Shown piece by piece: positions 52,669 through 64,000 of a stretch of DNA of 64,000 nucleotides. Source of the DNA: Asterias amurensis (taxonomy: Eukaryota > Echinodermata > Asteroidea > Forcipulatida > Asteriidae); assembly GCF_032118995.1 (NCBI RefSeq), contig NC_092669.1:1426001-1490000 (forward strand). Reading direction: 5' to 3'. Made by a program: the position numbers and the translations under genes. The notes under the pieces were generated by a model, which saw nothing but the letters and a program-made list of their open reading frames with translations, was not told the origin of the DNA and did no database searches. Position 1 is the first letter of the stretch, and each line of letters begins with the position of its first letter.

Positions 52669-55600
52669 TTACTTCACTGAATAAGTTGCGTAGAATCCGA
52701 TTCGAGTTACGATGTCATCACTAACGAAGATGACAACGATGTGGTTGGAGTCCGACTGCCAGGATTTGACTTGGCCGAAGAGACTTCCGCAAAATGGCTC
52801 AGACTTCCGCCCAGAATTAACGTCTAATATCTGAGAAAGGGACAAGAAAGGAGAATTAATTACCTTTCTCTGAAAAACACTTGTTCTTCTAATTTGTATG
52901 ACTCGAGTTACTTCTTCTTAAAAAACATCTTTTTCCTTAGTGTCTGTTTATTGCTTTATTGTTCATTTGTTGTATTATCTGCATTGCTATTGTTCGTTTA
53001 AAGCGCTGTGGTCTAAATGAAGTGGCGCTATATAAAAACCCATTGTATTGTATTCTTCTACCTGCACCCAGTCAACCCCAATGTTCCCCTTGGCCAAACC
53101 CAAAGTTCCCCTTCACTCACCACTACATGATCCCATTGGCACCCTCAGCTCTTACCCACATTTGTACCCCTTACCCAGCCAAACCCAAAGTTCCCCTTCA
53201 CTCACCACTTCATGACCCCATTGGCACCCTAAGCTCTTATCCACACGTGTACCCCTTACCCAGTCAAACCCAAAGTTCCCCTCCACTCACCTCTACATGA
53301 TCCCATTGGCACCCACGGTGTTCCTCAATATCCATAAAGTGGAAAGTCACATTTATGCGTGTGCCGACCTCCGTCTCAATTTCCGTACGGCACATCTGAT
53401 CGTTGTCGTATTTGTACGGGAAATTCGGGGAGGTTAGAACGCCCTCTTGTGCTGACATCTCTGAGTTACACTTGGAAACTGCGAAGGAAAAACAAAACAT
53501 AATCAAATAGTTTGCAAGGCTACAACAAAAGAAAAGCTACAGAGAAGACTTGAGAAAGTAGAAGGTCGGAATATACATCCGTCTTGAAACTGGCAATGTA
53601 TTAGTTTGGAACTTGCAGTTGGGTTCTAAATGTTTTTGTTTTTTTACTTTGGTTTAACAAAGAAAAATTGACTAAAAGGTGACTTTAACCTGCGGGTTAA
53701 CTATTTTAAAATTAGTAATTTTCTTTGTTCCAACCCAAAATCATTACCCAGTCAGTTTCCTGTGTGTTTTAATAATTGGTTATAATAATTGTTAAAAGTT
53801 AAACTTAAGTGGCTTACCTTTAGCTGGCTGGTTGATCGTATCTTCGGGTAGAATGGGTGCTGGGTACGTGACGTAACGGGCCGAGAATCCTTTCATCATT
53901 GTACTAGCATCGCTGTGGAACTCCACTACAACCTCGTTGCCTTCTGACACCCAGGTGAATGGGTTTAAGGTACCGCAATATTTGTCTTGCGCTCCGTCTG
54001 GTAAGTTCTTGATCTGAAGAGTAAAAGTGGGTATACTTTAAAAAGGAACCCATATAGGTACAAGGTATCTGGGATGAGGGGTGTAGAAAAGATAATATTT
54101 TATCTGTCTTACTGGGTATACAGTAAAAAGGAACCGTGGTCAAGTGGTTAGACTGCAGGAGTTGCAATCACAAGGTTGTGGGTTCGAATCCCCTAGCTAA
54201 TCTGCGATTTTCACAATGACAATAATAAATATCGCATCTAGTTACTGAATCACAATTTTGTGTAATTCATAATCGTATACATTAAACCGATGTTTGTATG
54301 AGACAGATTGGCTGTTGCCAGCTTGGCGTTTATGTTCCTTTGTGGGAGTTTGCCGAGCTCCCTTGGTGGGAAGATCATTCAAAACAAAACAAAATACTCT
54401 AGGTACAGGGTACCTGGGTGCAGGTTGATGATGAAGTTTTACATGTTATATCGTATTGTAAAAATAAAGGCTCGACATCTTTTGAAATTAGCTTCACTTC
54501 AAAACTTGGGATGATCAAAATTGTATGCTATCGATCCCCTCCACAAAACGTGATATTTTCTTCAAAAGCGCACTTTGTGCCTGCTGAAGATCCAGTCTCT
54601 TTTGTGATGTCATGCGTCACATGGTCAGTACTCACCAATACATAGTCGTATTTGCATTCCTCATGGAATTCCACTTCAAACTCAGTGAAGTATATCTGGA
54701 CAACATAGTCTGGCTCCGCTGTGATGGTTATCCGACAGTCCTTATTGCCTGGGTAAGGCTTAGGGTAGTGGGGAGAAGACAGGGAACCATTTCGTGCAAA
54801 CAGACTCTCATCACAAGCTGTGAAAATAACAATTTTGGAAACGATTAAGATAAACATTTCAGGAGCCAACTTTACAGTAGCCTATATTGAATCAAAATGA
54901 TTTATTGAAAATAATATTTGATAAAACCATTTACATACAATAAAATTGATACATTAGATAAAATACTGAGAAAATTGTTTAAGTAGCATATAATAACTTA
55001 ATCAAATATTGAATAATCAGAGGTTTTACATTATCAATTGTACAAAAATAAAATAAAAAAATAACTAAAAAAGACACAAGATCTGCAAATATATATTTTT
55101 TTGTAAACATCATCAAGCAATCTTTAGAATATGGTTTCAAAACGCTGACCTTTGAGCTGATCCAGTTTCGATATCGTTTCGTAGTCCGCCTTGAAACCTC
55201 CGCTCGTTATGATGTGATCGCTATGGAAGGTTACTATGGCGATATTACCAGCGGACAGCCAGGAAAATGGCGACTTGCTCCCGCAGAATGTTTGTGGGGC
55301 ACCGAGACCCTGCGTTCTCAGCTAGAAAAGTATAACAAAATAATAATAATTGCAACATTTCTACAGCGCTAAATACAATATTTTCTAAGCGCTATAATTT
55401 AATTAAGTAATGTTTTAAAAGTGTCCAATGAAGGAGCTGCTTGAACGTCGGTGGGTAACTTGTTCCAAAGGAGCTATGAATGAAAAAGCACAATCGCCAT
55501 AGCTTGTCATGGTGCGGGTTCCTGGGATCCCGGGGAAAGCTGGAAATGAGCTGGAAAGACATTGAGGTGTGTGACTTTAGGTGATCCCTTTGTTGCCACT

Positions 55601-58600
55601 TCCTGGTGTCCAATTTCATACAGCTGCTTGATCACAAAAAGTAGCTAAGCTTAACAACATTTCTAAAATTATTTCAGTGAAATTGTTTTTACCTATTTAT
55701 ACAAAAAATACAGCATCTCAGCAAGTAAGTTTTTCTTTGAACCGTGTAAGTTTAATGTAAATCTGTGGACATTTGTGTCACCTACAAAAAGTACCCAAAC
55801 CCTTTAACGTACCTCTAAGTAATCATAGGAACAATCCGGCCACTCTTCAACTTCAAACGTCCAGAAGACAAACTTGATCAGGGCGTGGTCTTCGACGATG
55901 ATCTTAGTAATGCAGTGGACGTCGTTGTCGTACCGTGACGGGAAGCCGGGGGATGAGATGCTCCCATCTGGTGACGTCAGCGTCGAGTCACACGCTAATA
56001 TAAGAAACCGATCAAGGTCTCATTATTTTACCCCAAGAGTCCGATCGTAAAAAATGAGAAATCCTGAAAATGGGTGTATCTCCTTGTGCTTACAAGAGAA
56101 AGGTTACCAGCCAAACTGCTATGTTACATGTACAATTTGTGACTGGTATCCTGCTCATTTCTACTAAGCAGGAATTTCTTAAAAGGAATACTTTCTGCTT
56201 ACACATCGCAATGAAATTTGGCATTGGAGATGAAGTCTATGAAATTCCCTGAGTGTTGCTTTTGGGGACTCTTTGTTTCATTACAAATCCAACATCCCAG
56301 TAGCAGGATGAAAAGGAAAAAAAAAAAAATGTTCAGTTTTAGACATTGAAGGAAACCCCAAAGGGGAAAAACCCACACCCTCAGGTAAGAACTGAAACCC
56401 CAATCAACATGCAAAGCTCCAGTGTAGGATGGGATTCGAACCGGGGTCCATTGAGGTAAAATGCAGGGAAAGAAAAGGCAGGGAAAGAAAATACTGAGAC
56501 GACCTGATCCCCCTCCAAATACTTACAGGAAAATATCTCTTTCTCTAGAGCTCTAAATGTTGCCCTGTAACCTACGAAACGATTCTCGTCATCAGTTTGG
56601 AATTTCACGATGACTTCATTTCCCTCCGAGATCCAAGTGAAAGGATTCTTGTTGCCGCAAAAGACAGACACATCTTGGGTGATCACGTCACGAATCTGGA
56701 TAGAAAATAAAGATTTCGTCAGGTCAGGGGAGTAAGGTTGCAATTTTAATGTTTTTGGAATGACAACAAGTTTGTATCATTAAACTCAAACTCCAATAAC
56801 AACAAATATACACATGTTGTCGTGGGGGCCTGCAGAGCTCTGTCCCCCACGACCCTAGAAAATTGGCTGGGACTACTACTTTAGCTTATTGGATTGTAAT
56901 TAACTGCACTACCGCGGAGTCAATTTTTGAACTGCATTTAACGTTGCGACACTTACTCTAACCTTCGTCTTACCTCAATGAAATCCTTTGTGCATTGTGG
57001 ATCGGATTCAAGCTTGAGTACACTGAACGAAAGAATCACGTACTGAGACGGTTTGACCACGATCCGTTGATAGCAATTGAGGGCGTTGTCATATAATACG
57101 ATACTGGAGGCATTGTTCGGTGATTGGATGATTCCAGTCTCTGATGTCAGCGTTACGTTACAACCTTGATGACAGAGAAAAAAAGAAACTGACTATCACA
57201 GTGATGCTAAGTACAGTATGAGTAGGTACCAGTCGTAACAACCTTAACTATAACATTTTCGCTGGTAACCTAATTCTGCTTAGCATGTTTATTTTACATT
57301 TAGCATTTTTGTTGCTTAGCATTTCACTCAACATACTAAGGGAACATGTTTCTACAATCAGAGAGATTTTCAAACTTGTTCATCAGCACATGGAAATATT
57401 GGTTTATATTCAAGGAACTTTCTCCAGATTCAGGGAGAGACAGCTCTGCCATAGGGGTGAGATAGAGCGCTATAGAAGAACCCAGTACTATTAGTTGTCA
57501 ACGTCCGCTTCTAAACAAACCTGGAGTGTCAGGTATCCATGACAACACGGTGTAATACGCAGCGTATCCTGGAAAGGAGTTTGATTCATCTGAGACAAAC
57601 TCCAGCAGGACTTCACTCCCGATGGAAGACCAGATGAACGGACCAAGCTGGCCACACAGGGTCAGATTCTCACCTGTCGTCAAATCACTCAGCTGTAAGG
57701 TAGAGAATCAAATCAAGAACAGTCAAAAATGTATATATGAAGATAAAAAAAATAAAAAAACAATTTTAAGAAGTGGACAAAAAGAAAGTAATGACAACAT
57801 CAGAATGGAAAATATTTGAAAGTATTTCAGTTGATGCTAAAATCTTAAAGAGAGACTTTCAAACCTTGAGGTAGTCGGTTGTACAGCTTCCCGCCTCATT
57901 TGGTTCCTCCAACTCAAACTCACTGAAGACAATCTGAACCCTGGCGTCTGGCTGGGCGTGTATCAGCGTCTGACACTCCATGTCTAGTGGGTAGTCCGAA
58001 GGGAAGCTGACAGACTGGATGTCACCTTCGTCAACGGACAGGACCTTACTGCAATCTGAACCAGGGAACCAGTTAAAACATGACATATAATGTGGTGTAA
58101 TGGTTGGTAACCTGATACAATTTTATTTATTTTTTAAAGACACTGGACACGTTTGGTAATTATCAAAGACCAGTCTTCTCACTTGGTGTATCTGAACATA
58201 TGCACAAAAGAAACCTGTGAAAACTTGAACTCAATTGGTCTTCTAAGTTGCGAGATAATAATGGAAAAAAAAAAAAAAAACCTTGTCACACAAAGTTTTG
58301 TGCTTTCAGATGCTTGATTTCGGGACCTTAAAGTCTATGCCTGAGGTCTCGAAATCAAATTCAATCATTTTAGTGGAAAATTTCTCTAAAACTACGTTAC
58401 TTCAGAGGGAGCCGTTTCTCACAATGTTTTATACTATCAACAGCTTCCCATTACCTGTTACCAAGTAAGTTTCTATGCTACGATTTTTTTGAGTCAATTA
58501 CCAACAGTGTCCAGTGCCTTTAAACTGTTTCAAAGTTTTCTGCTGTTACCCCTGCAGGTATTTCAATGAAAGCAAAAGACTTTCAATTCACCTGATGTTT

Positions 58601-61600
58601 TGGGGTGTCTGATACTGTTAAAGTCCAAGATGATACGGATCGTTGAAGAAGTCTTTGAAAATTTCACAATGACTTCGTTGCTGTCGGCTTTCCACGAGAA
58701 GGTACGATCAACCTCACAGTAACGGTCGTAGCGCAGGGTGGCCAAATCTTCAATCTGTACAATGTGGAAAGACAAGAGGAGATTCTAAGAAAAACACCAC
58801 AATTTAATCATTTTTTTTCAAACCAGATTCTTCGATTTACCGTCAACTTCATATCTTATTTATTTGAAAATAATGCAAAAGAAAACTGACCTTCAGAACT
58901 AAGTTTCCACTTTGATTTGTTGAAATTAGGAGAAAGGGTTATTCCCTTTACTTTGTAAGGATGTAGGCATGGGTATCGTCCACTAAGAGCCTGGCCTTTA
59001 GAGCAGAGTGCAGTACCTTCTCAACTTTTTTTCTGAAGCAATCATGGTTAAGCGCCTTACTCAAAGGCACAAGTGTCATGACCAGGATGCGAACCCACTA
59101 TCTGCCGCTGACAATACCACAGCTTGGGTCGTCAAACCAAACCACTCAGCCATGACACGCCATAATAATGGTAATGTCTGCTGCCCCCTAGCGCCTTCAC
59201 TGTGCGCATAATCGCTAGTCTTAAACAATCCAGAAATTTCTGAATTAATCTCCAACATTTACTTGATGAAACGTACCTGCCCAATTTTTGTTAACACCCT
59301 GCTTGCTATGAATGGATTTTGAATGATGGTTTTCTATAAAAAAAAAAGTACCTTTGATTGCATAATTTTGTATTCAGTTTAAGCTACTTTTAAAGTAATT
59401 TCATGTATTTGTACCAGTGCAATTCAACCTACCGGTTGCCAAACTGTACAATCATTTGAATGTTGTTTGATGAAATAAACATAAGTAAATATATAATATA
59501 CCTCAAAATAATGTTTCTCGCAGTCGGCATCGGGTATCGAGAGCTCATGAATGACAAGAAGTACAGTCTCTACTGGTGGGAGAGTAAAGAGGATCTGACA
59601 GCCGCTGTCTGCTGGTAGGATGGGTAATGTGGACAAGCCGTCCGTCAGAGATATGGCCAGAGCTGGCACATGGAAGATGTTGGTACACTCTGCTGAAATT
59701 TCGAAAAGTTTGAGAGACAACTAGAGTTAAATATCAACAACCTTTTCTTTAAAGGTAACACAGCATTGGTAGAGCTCACAAAATAGTAGGAGACAGTGTT
59801 TATATTTTGTGTGATAATAGATAATAATAATAAACCGCATTTGTATAGCGCATATCATTGCTAAAGTTCCTTTGCGATGGATAGCAAAACAGAAAACAAC
59901 AGGGCCCAATTTCATAGAGTTGCTTAAGCAAAAATTTTTGCTTAAGCAAAAAATTCATTGCTTAGTAAAATCAGATTACCGGCCAAGACTCCACTCAATT
60001 GTAATGCTAAGTAAACAACAGCTAAATACTAGTCATAAGCAATGTATATGGCAGGAAATTTTGGCCAGTAACATGTGTAAAATAAGTGAGCTATTTTCGT
60101 GCTTATGCAAATATTTTGCTTAATCAGCTCTATGAAATTGGCCCCAGGAAAAGAAAAACCAAGGGAAGATCAACCATTCAAAAATAAAATGAAAAACTTG
60201 TGAAAATTGTTTAAACTGGTTTAGAGTATGTCAGGGATTATTTGCACGTTAATATTTTTCTTGTATGAATAAAACCCAGCTATATACGATGGTTTACTTT
60301 TCAGAGATTAACGTACCAGGTACAACGTCACGATGTAGGGAATGCCAATTGATGGTAAAGTCTGGAGGTGTCATCTGGTAGTTGATGTAACCGATCGCGA
60401 CCTCGTTTGAATCGGTCGTGAAAACAAAATCATTGTTGACCTCGCAGATGAGCTTTCTGCGCAAGGTTGCAATGTCGACGACCTAGACAGGAAGCAAGCA
60501 AAACAAATATATAAATACATACAATTTTTATTGATCGAACTAAAACAGACTGTTATGTCCTATCCCACACAGACATTATGCAGAAGAACGTTTCTAAACA
60601 TTTTTTTTCAAAACTTCAATGCTCCAATCTGGCACTAACTGGATTGTAATTTCTCCAACACATAACAACAACTGAACAGGGTGGGGGCAAGTCTTAAAGT
60701 GGCAGTCGCGACTTAAAGTGACTACACTAACCACCAACCAACATCATACTCACAGTCAAACCGGCATTCCCGCAGTCATTCTCAATGACCATCCCCTCCA
60801 CCAAAACGCTTAGACGTTTGTCTGGAGAGGTGTGGATGACGAGTTGACACGACCCCTCCCAAAGTTCATGCTCCTCCAAGAATTCTGAAGACTTGACGGT
60901 CCCTGACTCACCCCTCAGGAGCAGAAAACAACCTGCCGCAAAATGTTTGAAATTGTCAGTCATAATTAACGGACCGCTTGCACTGGCCGCCATCGTTGAT
61001 GAAACGTGCAAGCCTACAGATCATGTGCATTGGGACATGCATTGGTCTATTGTAATAATAATAGTTATAATAATAATTTGAGAGGCTAAGCATCCTTACT
61101 CGCATCTAAGAGCTGAATTGCGAAGGACGCAGCAACAACACATTTGAGAAGCAAGCATGCAAGGGTGCCTTTGGCTGCCAGCCACATCAACCCATTATGA
61201 CCACGGGGCACAGCCAAGATCGAAAGTGTTTGATTTTTCCTGACGGATGTTCTGGAAAACCCTCGTGGCACAGCAGAGAACCAACCCACAACTCAACTCA
61301 CATATGGCCCAGGCTGGGAATCGAACCGGGGTCACCTTGGTGAGAGGCGAGCGCTTTACGCACAAGCCAACCATGCCCCCCAATGGATATTAAAGAACAT
61401 CATCACAAAATGAGCAAATACAAAAGTTAGCTCTGCAATTAAAATGCCTTTGCTTACTGTTTATTCCTCCCAATTTATTCCTGCTAAGCTAAATATAACT
61501 TCTTTTAAAACTGATAATGCACCCCCAAAGGTAGTCTCCATTTACCTTCGGAAACATCCACCCACGTGTGCTCCACCGAAATCCCGGATGCTGGGATGTC

Positions 61601-63674
61601 ATCATCTGTTTGTATGGTAACAATGACCTCGTTGCCAGACGACGTCCAAGCAAAGAGACCATGAGTCCCACAGAGGACTGAGCTGAATCCACTTGACATG
61701 TCTTCGATCTGTTAAATGAAGAAGCGAAGAATTATTTTAAATTTTTAGAAGGTCAACTAAAAAAATCCTGCCTTTTTAACAAAAAGGAAGGAGGAGGGGG
61801 CCTTTCAATGGCAGTCTGACACATTTTAAAGCTGGAGAAAAAACGAAAAAAAAAAAAAAACATTCCGAGATTGTTAAAAAGTATTGTTTTTTATGGAAAA
61901 GAAAAGAAGAAAAAAAAAACCCCCCAGAAAATCCCCTTTTTTTCTTAATCCTTAAATAAAAAAATTAAAAAAAAACAAAACTTATTTTTCCTAAAGAAAA
62001 AAAAAGCAGCCGGGATTCAACCCACGTTCTGCTGAACAGAAATAGCAAAGCTTGAGTTCCGTGCTCGGCCATGACACACAACATACCTTGACAAAGTCCT
62101 TGCTACAGTCATCAGAATCCTCCAGCTGGAACGAATCAAAAACCAACGACACGATGTGGTCTGGAGTACTGTGGATTACCCAGCTGTGCTCCAAGTTAGA
62201 AGGGTACTGATCGGGGAAATTTATTGAGGTAAACCTACCGGTGTCTTCAGAAAAGTGATCAGTTGGACCTTGAAAAAAAAAAAATAAAAGGATTTGCAGA
62301 ATTTGAATTAGAAGGTTTGCTTGCGGTTACACCTTAAAGAATTACTGGTTTCAACTTTGGTCGAAACCTGAAGACTTTTTGAAAACAAAGTCACAATTTT
62401 TTTAATGGATGACTTACCGTCCACTCTCTGAACAGCCTCGTATTTGGCTCTAAACCCGTGGTACACAACGACTGGGTTTGTGAAGAAGGTAACCAGGACA
62501 GCGTTGGTATCCGACAGCCAGGAGAAAGACTTGAAGTTTCCGCAGAAGATATTCTCACGGCCGTTGCTAACATCCTCAATCTTATTAAAAGAGAAAATGA
62601 ACATCGAATAAAGCCCGGTTCACACTTCCTGCGAATGCGAATGCAAAGCGAATGTTGACGCCACAAATTTGCAACAAATAATTCGCAGCAGTTCAACTCT
62701 GCTCAACTCACTTGCGAATATAGCTGCGAAAGGTTGTAATGTCAAATTCGCTTCGCATTCGCAGGAAGTATGAACCGGGCTTAAAACAGAAGCAGACAAT
62801 GAAAAAAGAAGAAAATTAAATAACATTTATCAGAACCTTTTGAATCCATTGGCAACAAAATTGCAGGAAGAAAAATGAAAGAAAAAAAAACCTTGTTGCA
62901 AAGATTGTGTGCTTGCCTGAGAAAAAAAACTTCATATCTGAAACAATTCTCATAAAACTAAAATTCTGCAAAGCATGTTGTTTCTGACAATCTTTTATAA
63001 AATCATTAGCTCTCTAGTGCCCATTTTACCAAGTAAGTTTTCATGATCACTACTTGGGAGAAGTAACCCCATGAACCCCAAAGGACCTTTAAAAAAGGAG
63101 CTGAATCACTACATGATGAAAGAATGAGCATGTAACATCAAGTGAGCGCACGTCACGCATTTTTGCTGGTCGAATTAGGGCACCCCATTAATCCACTGAC
63201 TTTGCTTATCTCTCACATTGTTGTAGTTGTACATTATTGTTGCAAAGGTTATATAAGGCATGGCAAGTTTATATAAGCAAGAAAGAAAAACAAATTATGA
63301 AAAAAAATAAAAAAATAAAAAAACTTTGAAAAAAAGGGGGGGGGGGAAGGTGGAGATTTCACTGGGTTGAATAACAAAGGAAAACAAGATGAAAAAAATT
63401 AAAAAAAAAAAATAAATAAATAAAAAAAAACATTTGAATCTTCTCCTAACCAGCACAAACTCCGGATTGCATTTTTTCGATGTCTTGTCGTCAAACACTT
63501 TATGCTGCCCTCCAATCAAGAAATCCTGGAGGTGTATCAAGACCTGCATGTCAGATGGAACTTCGATGAGGACAGAGCAGTTCCCGAGCATCCAAGCGGC
63601 TCGACCGTGATCTAGAGACGAGAACTCACCCTTAAGCTGTCGATAAATCCTGTGGTACTCGGCGACGTGCTCAA
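52669..63674 (-). CDS. Cubilin-like multi-CUB protein, C-terminal part (9 CUB domains); 5' end outside window
   Basis: Exons in transcript order: 63451-63674, 62418-62580, 62087-62268, 61546-61708, 60754-60932, 60317-60482, 59502-59692, 58592-58754, 57865-58055, 57521-57692, 56974-57164, 56527-56695, 55813-55994, 55150-55321, 54636-54817, 53818-54013, 53291-53478, 52669-52830 (TAA). They encode about 1077 residues: nine CUB domains of about 115-126 aa. Each is split in two by a phase-0 intron and separated from the next by a phase-1 intron. Typical motifs: CDSTLTSPDGSISSPGFPSR, DCSYDYLEL, FCGSKSPFSW. Classic four-cysteine CUBs are domains 3-9 (3 and 4 divergent); domain 2 lacks both Cys of the first disulfide and domain 1 lacks the first Cys. 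The protein ends directly after the last CUB with no transmembrane segment or other domain, as cubilin does, so it is extracellular or peripherally attached. Cubilin identity is inference; other multi-CUB secreted proteins are possible. Confidence 0.85.
53045..53316 (-). repeat. 85-bp tandem array copying the donor of CUB exon 17
   Basis: Three units with GGTGCCAATGGG(A/G)TCATG and GTGAGTG; donors at 53289-53290 (functional by homology), 53204-53205 and 53119-53120, exactly 85 bp apart. Confidence 0.9.
54127..54200 (+). repeat. tRNA-derived SINE head
   Basis: AACCGTGGTCAAGTGGTTAG and GTTGTGGGTTCGAATCCCC with a TTGCAAT anticodon-loop-like segment. Second SINE family, shared with 30527-30598 (inverted). 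In CUB intron 15. Confidence 0.6.
54870..55140. other. AT-rich intron, nothing recognised
   Basis: AT-rich CUB intron sequence between exons 14 and 15; no repeat family or gene seen. Confidence 0.4.
55335..55610 (-). mobile_element. SINE-like repeat with TTA tail, minus strand
   Basis: On the minus strand it ends AGCGCTGTAGAAATGTTGCA then (ATT)n, a tail like the other SINEs. The head is not recognisable. CUB intron 13. Confidence 0.45.
55683..55805 (+). repeat. Family F right-end fragment
   Basis: TACAGCATCTCAGCAAGTAA, GTGTAAGTTTAATGTAAATC, CTACAAAAAGTACCCAAACC. CUB intron 13. Confidence 0.65.
56410..56515 (-). repeat. tRNA-like B-box remnant
   Basis: Minus strand reads GACCCCGGTTCGAATCCCAT, a strong B box. 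The A-box side is unclear. Probable decayed SINE. Confidence 0.35.
56818..56856. repeat. Small perfect hairpin
   Basis: GTCGTGGGGG and CCCCCACGAC enclose a loop containing the palindrome CAGAGCTCTG. CUB intron 11. Confidence 0.75.
58131..58522 (-). mobile_element. MITE family A, reverse
   Basis: TTTAAAGACACTGGACACGT at the left and AACAGTGTCCAGTGCCTTTAA at the right. CUB intron 8. Confidence 0.85.
58985..59170 (-). mobile_element. tRNA-derived SINE, minus strand
   Basis: Reverse complement: GTGTCATGGCTGAGTGGTTT, GTGGGTTCGCATCC, TGGTCATGACACTTGTGCC, then GAGTAAGGCGCTTAACCATG. CUB intron 7. Confidence 0.65.
59815..59880 (-). repeat. SINE tail fragment
   Basis: GATAATAATAATAAACCGCA and GTATAGCGCATATC, the inverse of the TTA-tail region of the SINEs. 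Confidence 0.4.
59902..60147. repeat. Family C foldback element
   Basis: GGGCCCAATTTCATAGAGTT to CAGCTCTATGAAATTGGCCC. Nearly the inverted twin of 24007-24251 by eye. CUB intron 6. Confidence 0.85.
61078..61385 (-). mobile_element. tRNA-derived SINE, minus strand, about 300 bp
   Basis: Reverse complement head GGCATGGTTGGCTTGTGCGT and ACCCCGGTTCGATTCCCAGC, then a body shared with 15412-15545. CUB intron 4. Confidence 0.7.
61780..61990. repeat. A-rich low complexity
   Basis: Several long A and AAAG runs between CUB exons 3 and 4. No element body. Confidence 0.6.
62010..62085 (-). repeat. tRNA-Leu SINE head fragment
   Basis: Reverse complement GTGTCATGGCCGAGC...AACTCAAGCTTTGC...CGTGGGTTGAATCCCGG. 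It ends two bases from the donor of CUB exon 3. Confidence 0.6.
62609..62785. mobile_element. Family I inverted-repeat element
   Basis: AAGCCCGGTTCACACTTCCT and AGGAAGTATGAACCGGGCTT. Inner arms GCAGCAGTTCAACTCTGCTC. CUB intron 1. Confidence 0.85.
63280..63440. repeat. A- and G-rich low complexity
   Basis: A-runs and a G9-class tract immediately downstream (in transcript order) of CUB exon 1 of this window. No element. Confidence 0.6.
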
Positions 63675-63677
63675 CTG

Positions 63678-64000
63678 AAAGAGAAAACGGTATTTTATAA
63701 GTCAATAGTGTTCTCTCCTAACTCTTTCATGCACCGACCGGTCGCTAGTGCTCGGTGTTCCATTAAAAAAGAAAACAGTATTTAATAAGTCACTGGTGTT
63801 CTCTCCTAACTCCTTCATGCACCGACCGGTCGCTAGTGCTCGGTGTTCCACTACAAAAGAAAACGGTATTTAATAAGTCACTGGTGTTCTCTCCTAACTC
63901 CTTCATGCACCGACCGGTCGCTAGTGCTCGGTGTTCCACTACAAAAGAAAACGGTATTTAATAAGTCACTGGTGTTCTCTCCTAACTCTTTCATGCACCG
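63678..64000 (-). repeat. 88-bp tandem array carrying splice-acceptor copies
   Basis: Units repeat exactly every 88 bp (TTCTCTCCTAACTC at 63711, 63799, 63887, 63975) and run off the window edge. On the minus strand each unit carries ACCGTTTTCTTTTGTAG, a near copy of the real acceptor ACCGTTTTCTCTTTCAG at 63675. Confidence 0.92.

Noticed and set aside
53045-53316. CRISPR-like periodic repeats here and at 63678-64000
   Set aside because: Eukaryotic context; contiguous tandem units without spacers, spanning exon edges.

Overview
This is a eukaryotic nuclear window from an invertebrate deuterostome, most likely an echinoderm and plausibly a sea star. The evidence is intron-rich genes with GT-AG introns, protein sequences close to but distinct from vertebrate orthologues, and a dense load of short foldback/MITE elements and tRNA-derived SINEs ending in TTA microsatellites. 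The class assignment is inference; no search was possible. All gene models are homology-guided splice predictions read by eye, in which the intron phases close in every gene.

Layout: (1) 195-4242 minus, KRR1 (7 coding exons, 374 aa), a small-subunit processome factor. (2) Head-to-head with it, 5783-16143 plus, BMAL/cycle (15 coding exons, 597 aa), the bHLH-PAS circadian activator, complete with bHLH, PAS-A, PAS-B and the C-terminal transactivation tail. (3) Convergent to BMAL, 19727-36228 minus, CTR9 (22 coding exons, 1259 aa), the TPR scaffold of the PAF1 elongation complex. (4) Head-to-head with CTR9, an ethanolamine kinase gene present twice in tandem (copy A 36698-44279, copy B 46074-50767; 7 exons and 353 aa each). 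The duplicated unit also carries the shared promoter and CTR9 coding exon 1, so an orphan intact CTR9 exon 1 lies at 45522-45575. (5) 52669-63674 minus, the 3' part of a cubilin-like gene: 18 exons encoding 9 CUB domains, 5' end beyond the window.

The introns and spacers are built from repeat families. Several (A, B, E, G) share AAAG-starting inverted ends flanked by TTAA. Others are foldback families (C, D, F, H, I, J). There are also at least two tRNA-derived SINE families, a hAT-like insertion with its empty site preserved in the paralogous copy, and three LINE reverse-transcriptase tails. No retroviral, LTR or Polinton copy was recognised.

The most unusual signal is a recurring architecture. 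At five separate exon boundaries in three genes, a short tandem or near-tandem duplication copies the exon edge and its splice site into the adjacent intron: CTR9 exons 8 and 17, BMAL exon 14, and CUB exons 1 and 17. This leaves arrays of decoy donors or acceptors. The second notable signal is the CTR9-promoter/ethanolamine-kinase tandem duplication, whose junction coincides with an arm of a foldback element. I see no evidence of a wholly new biochemical system.
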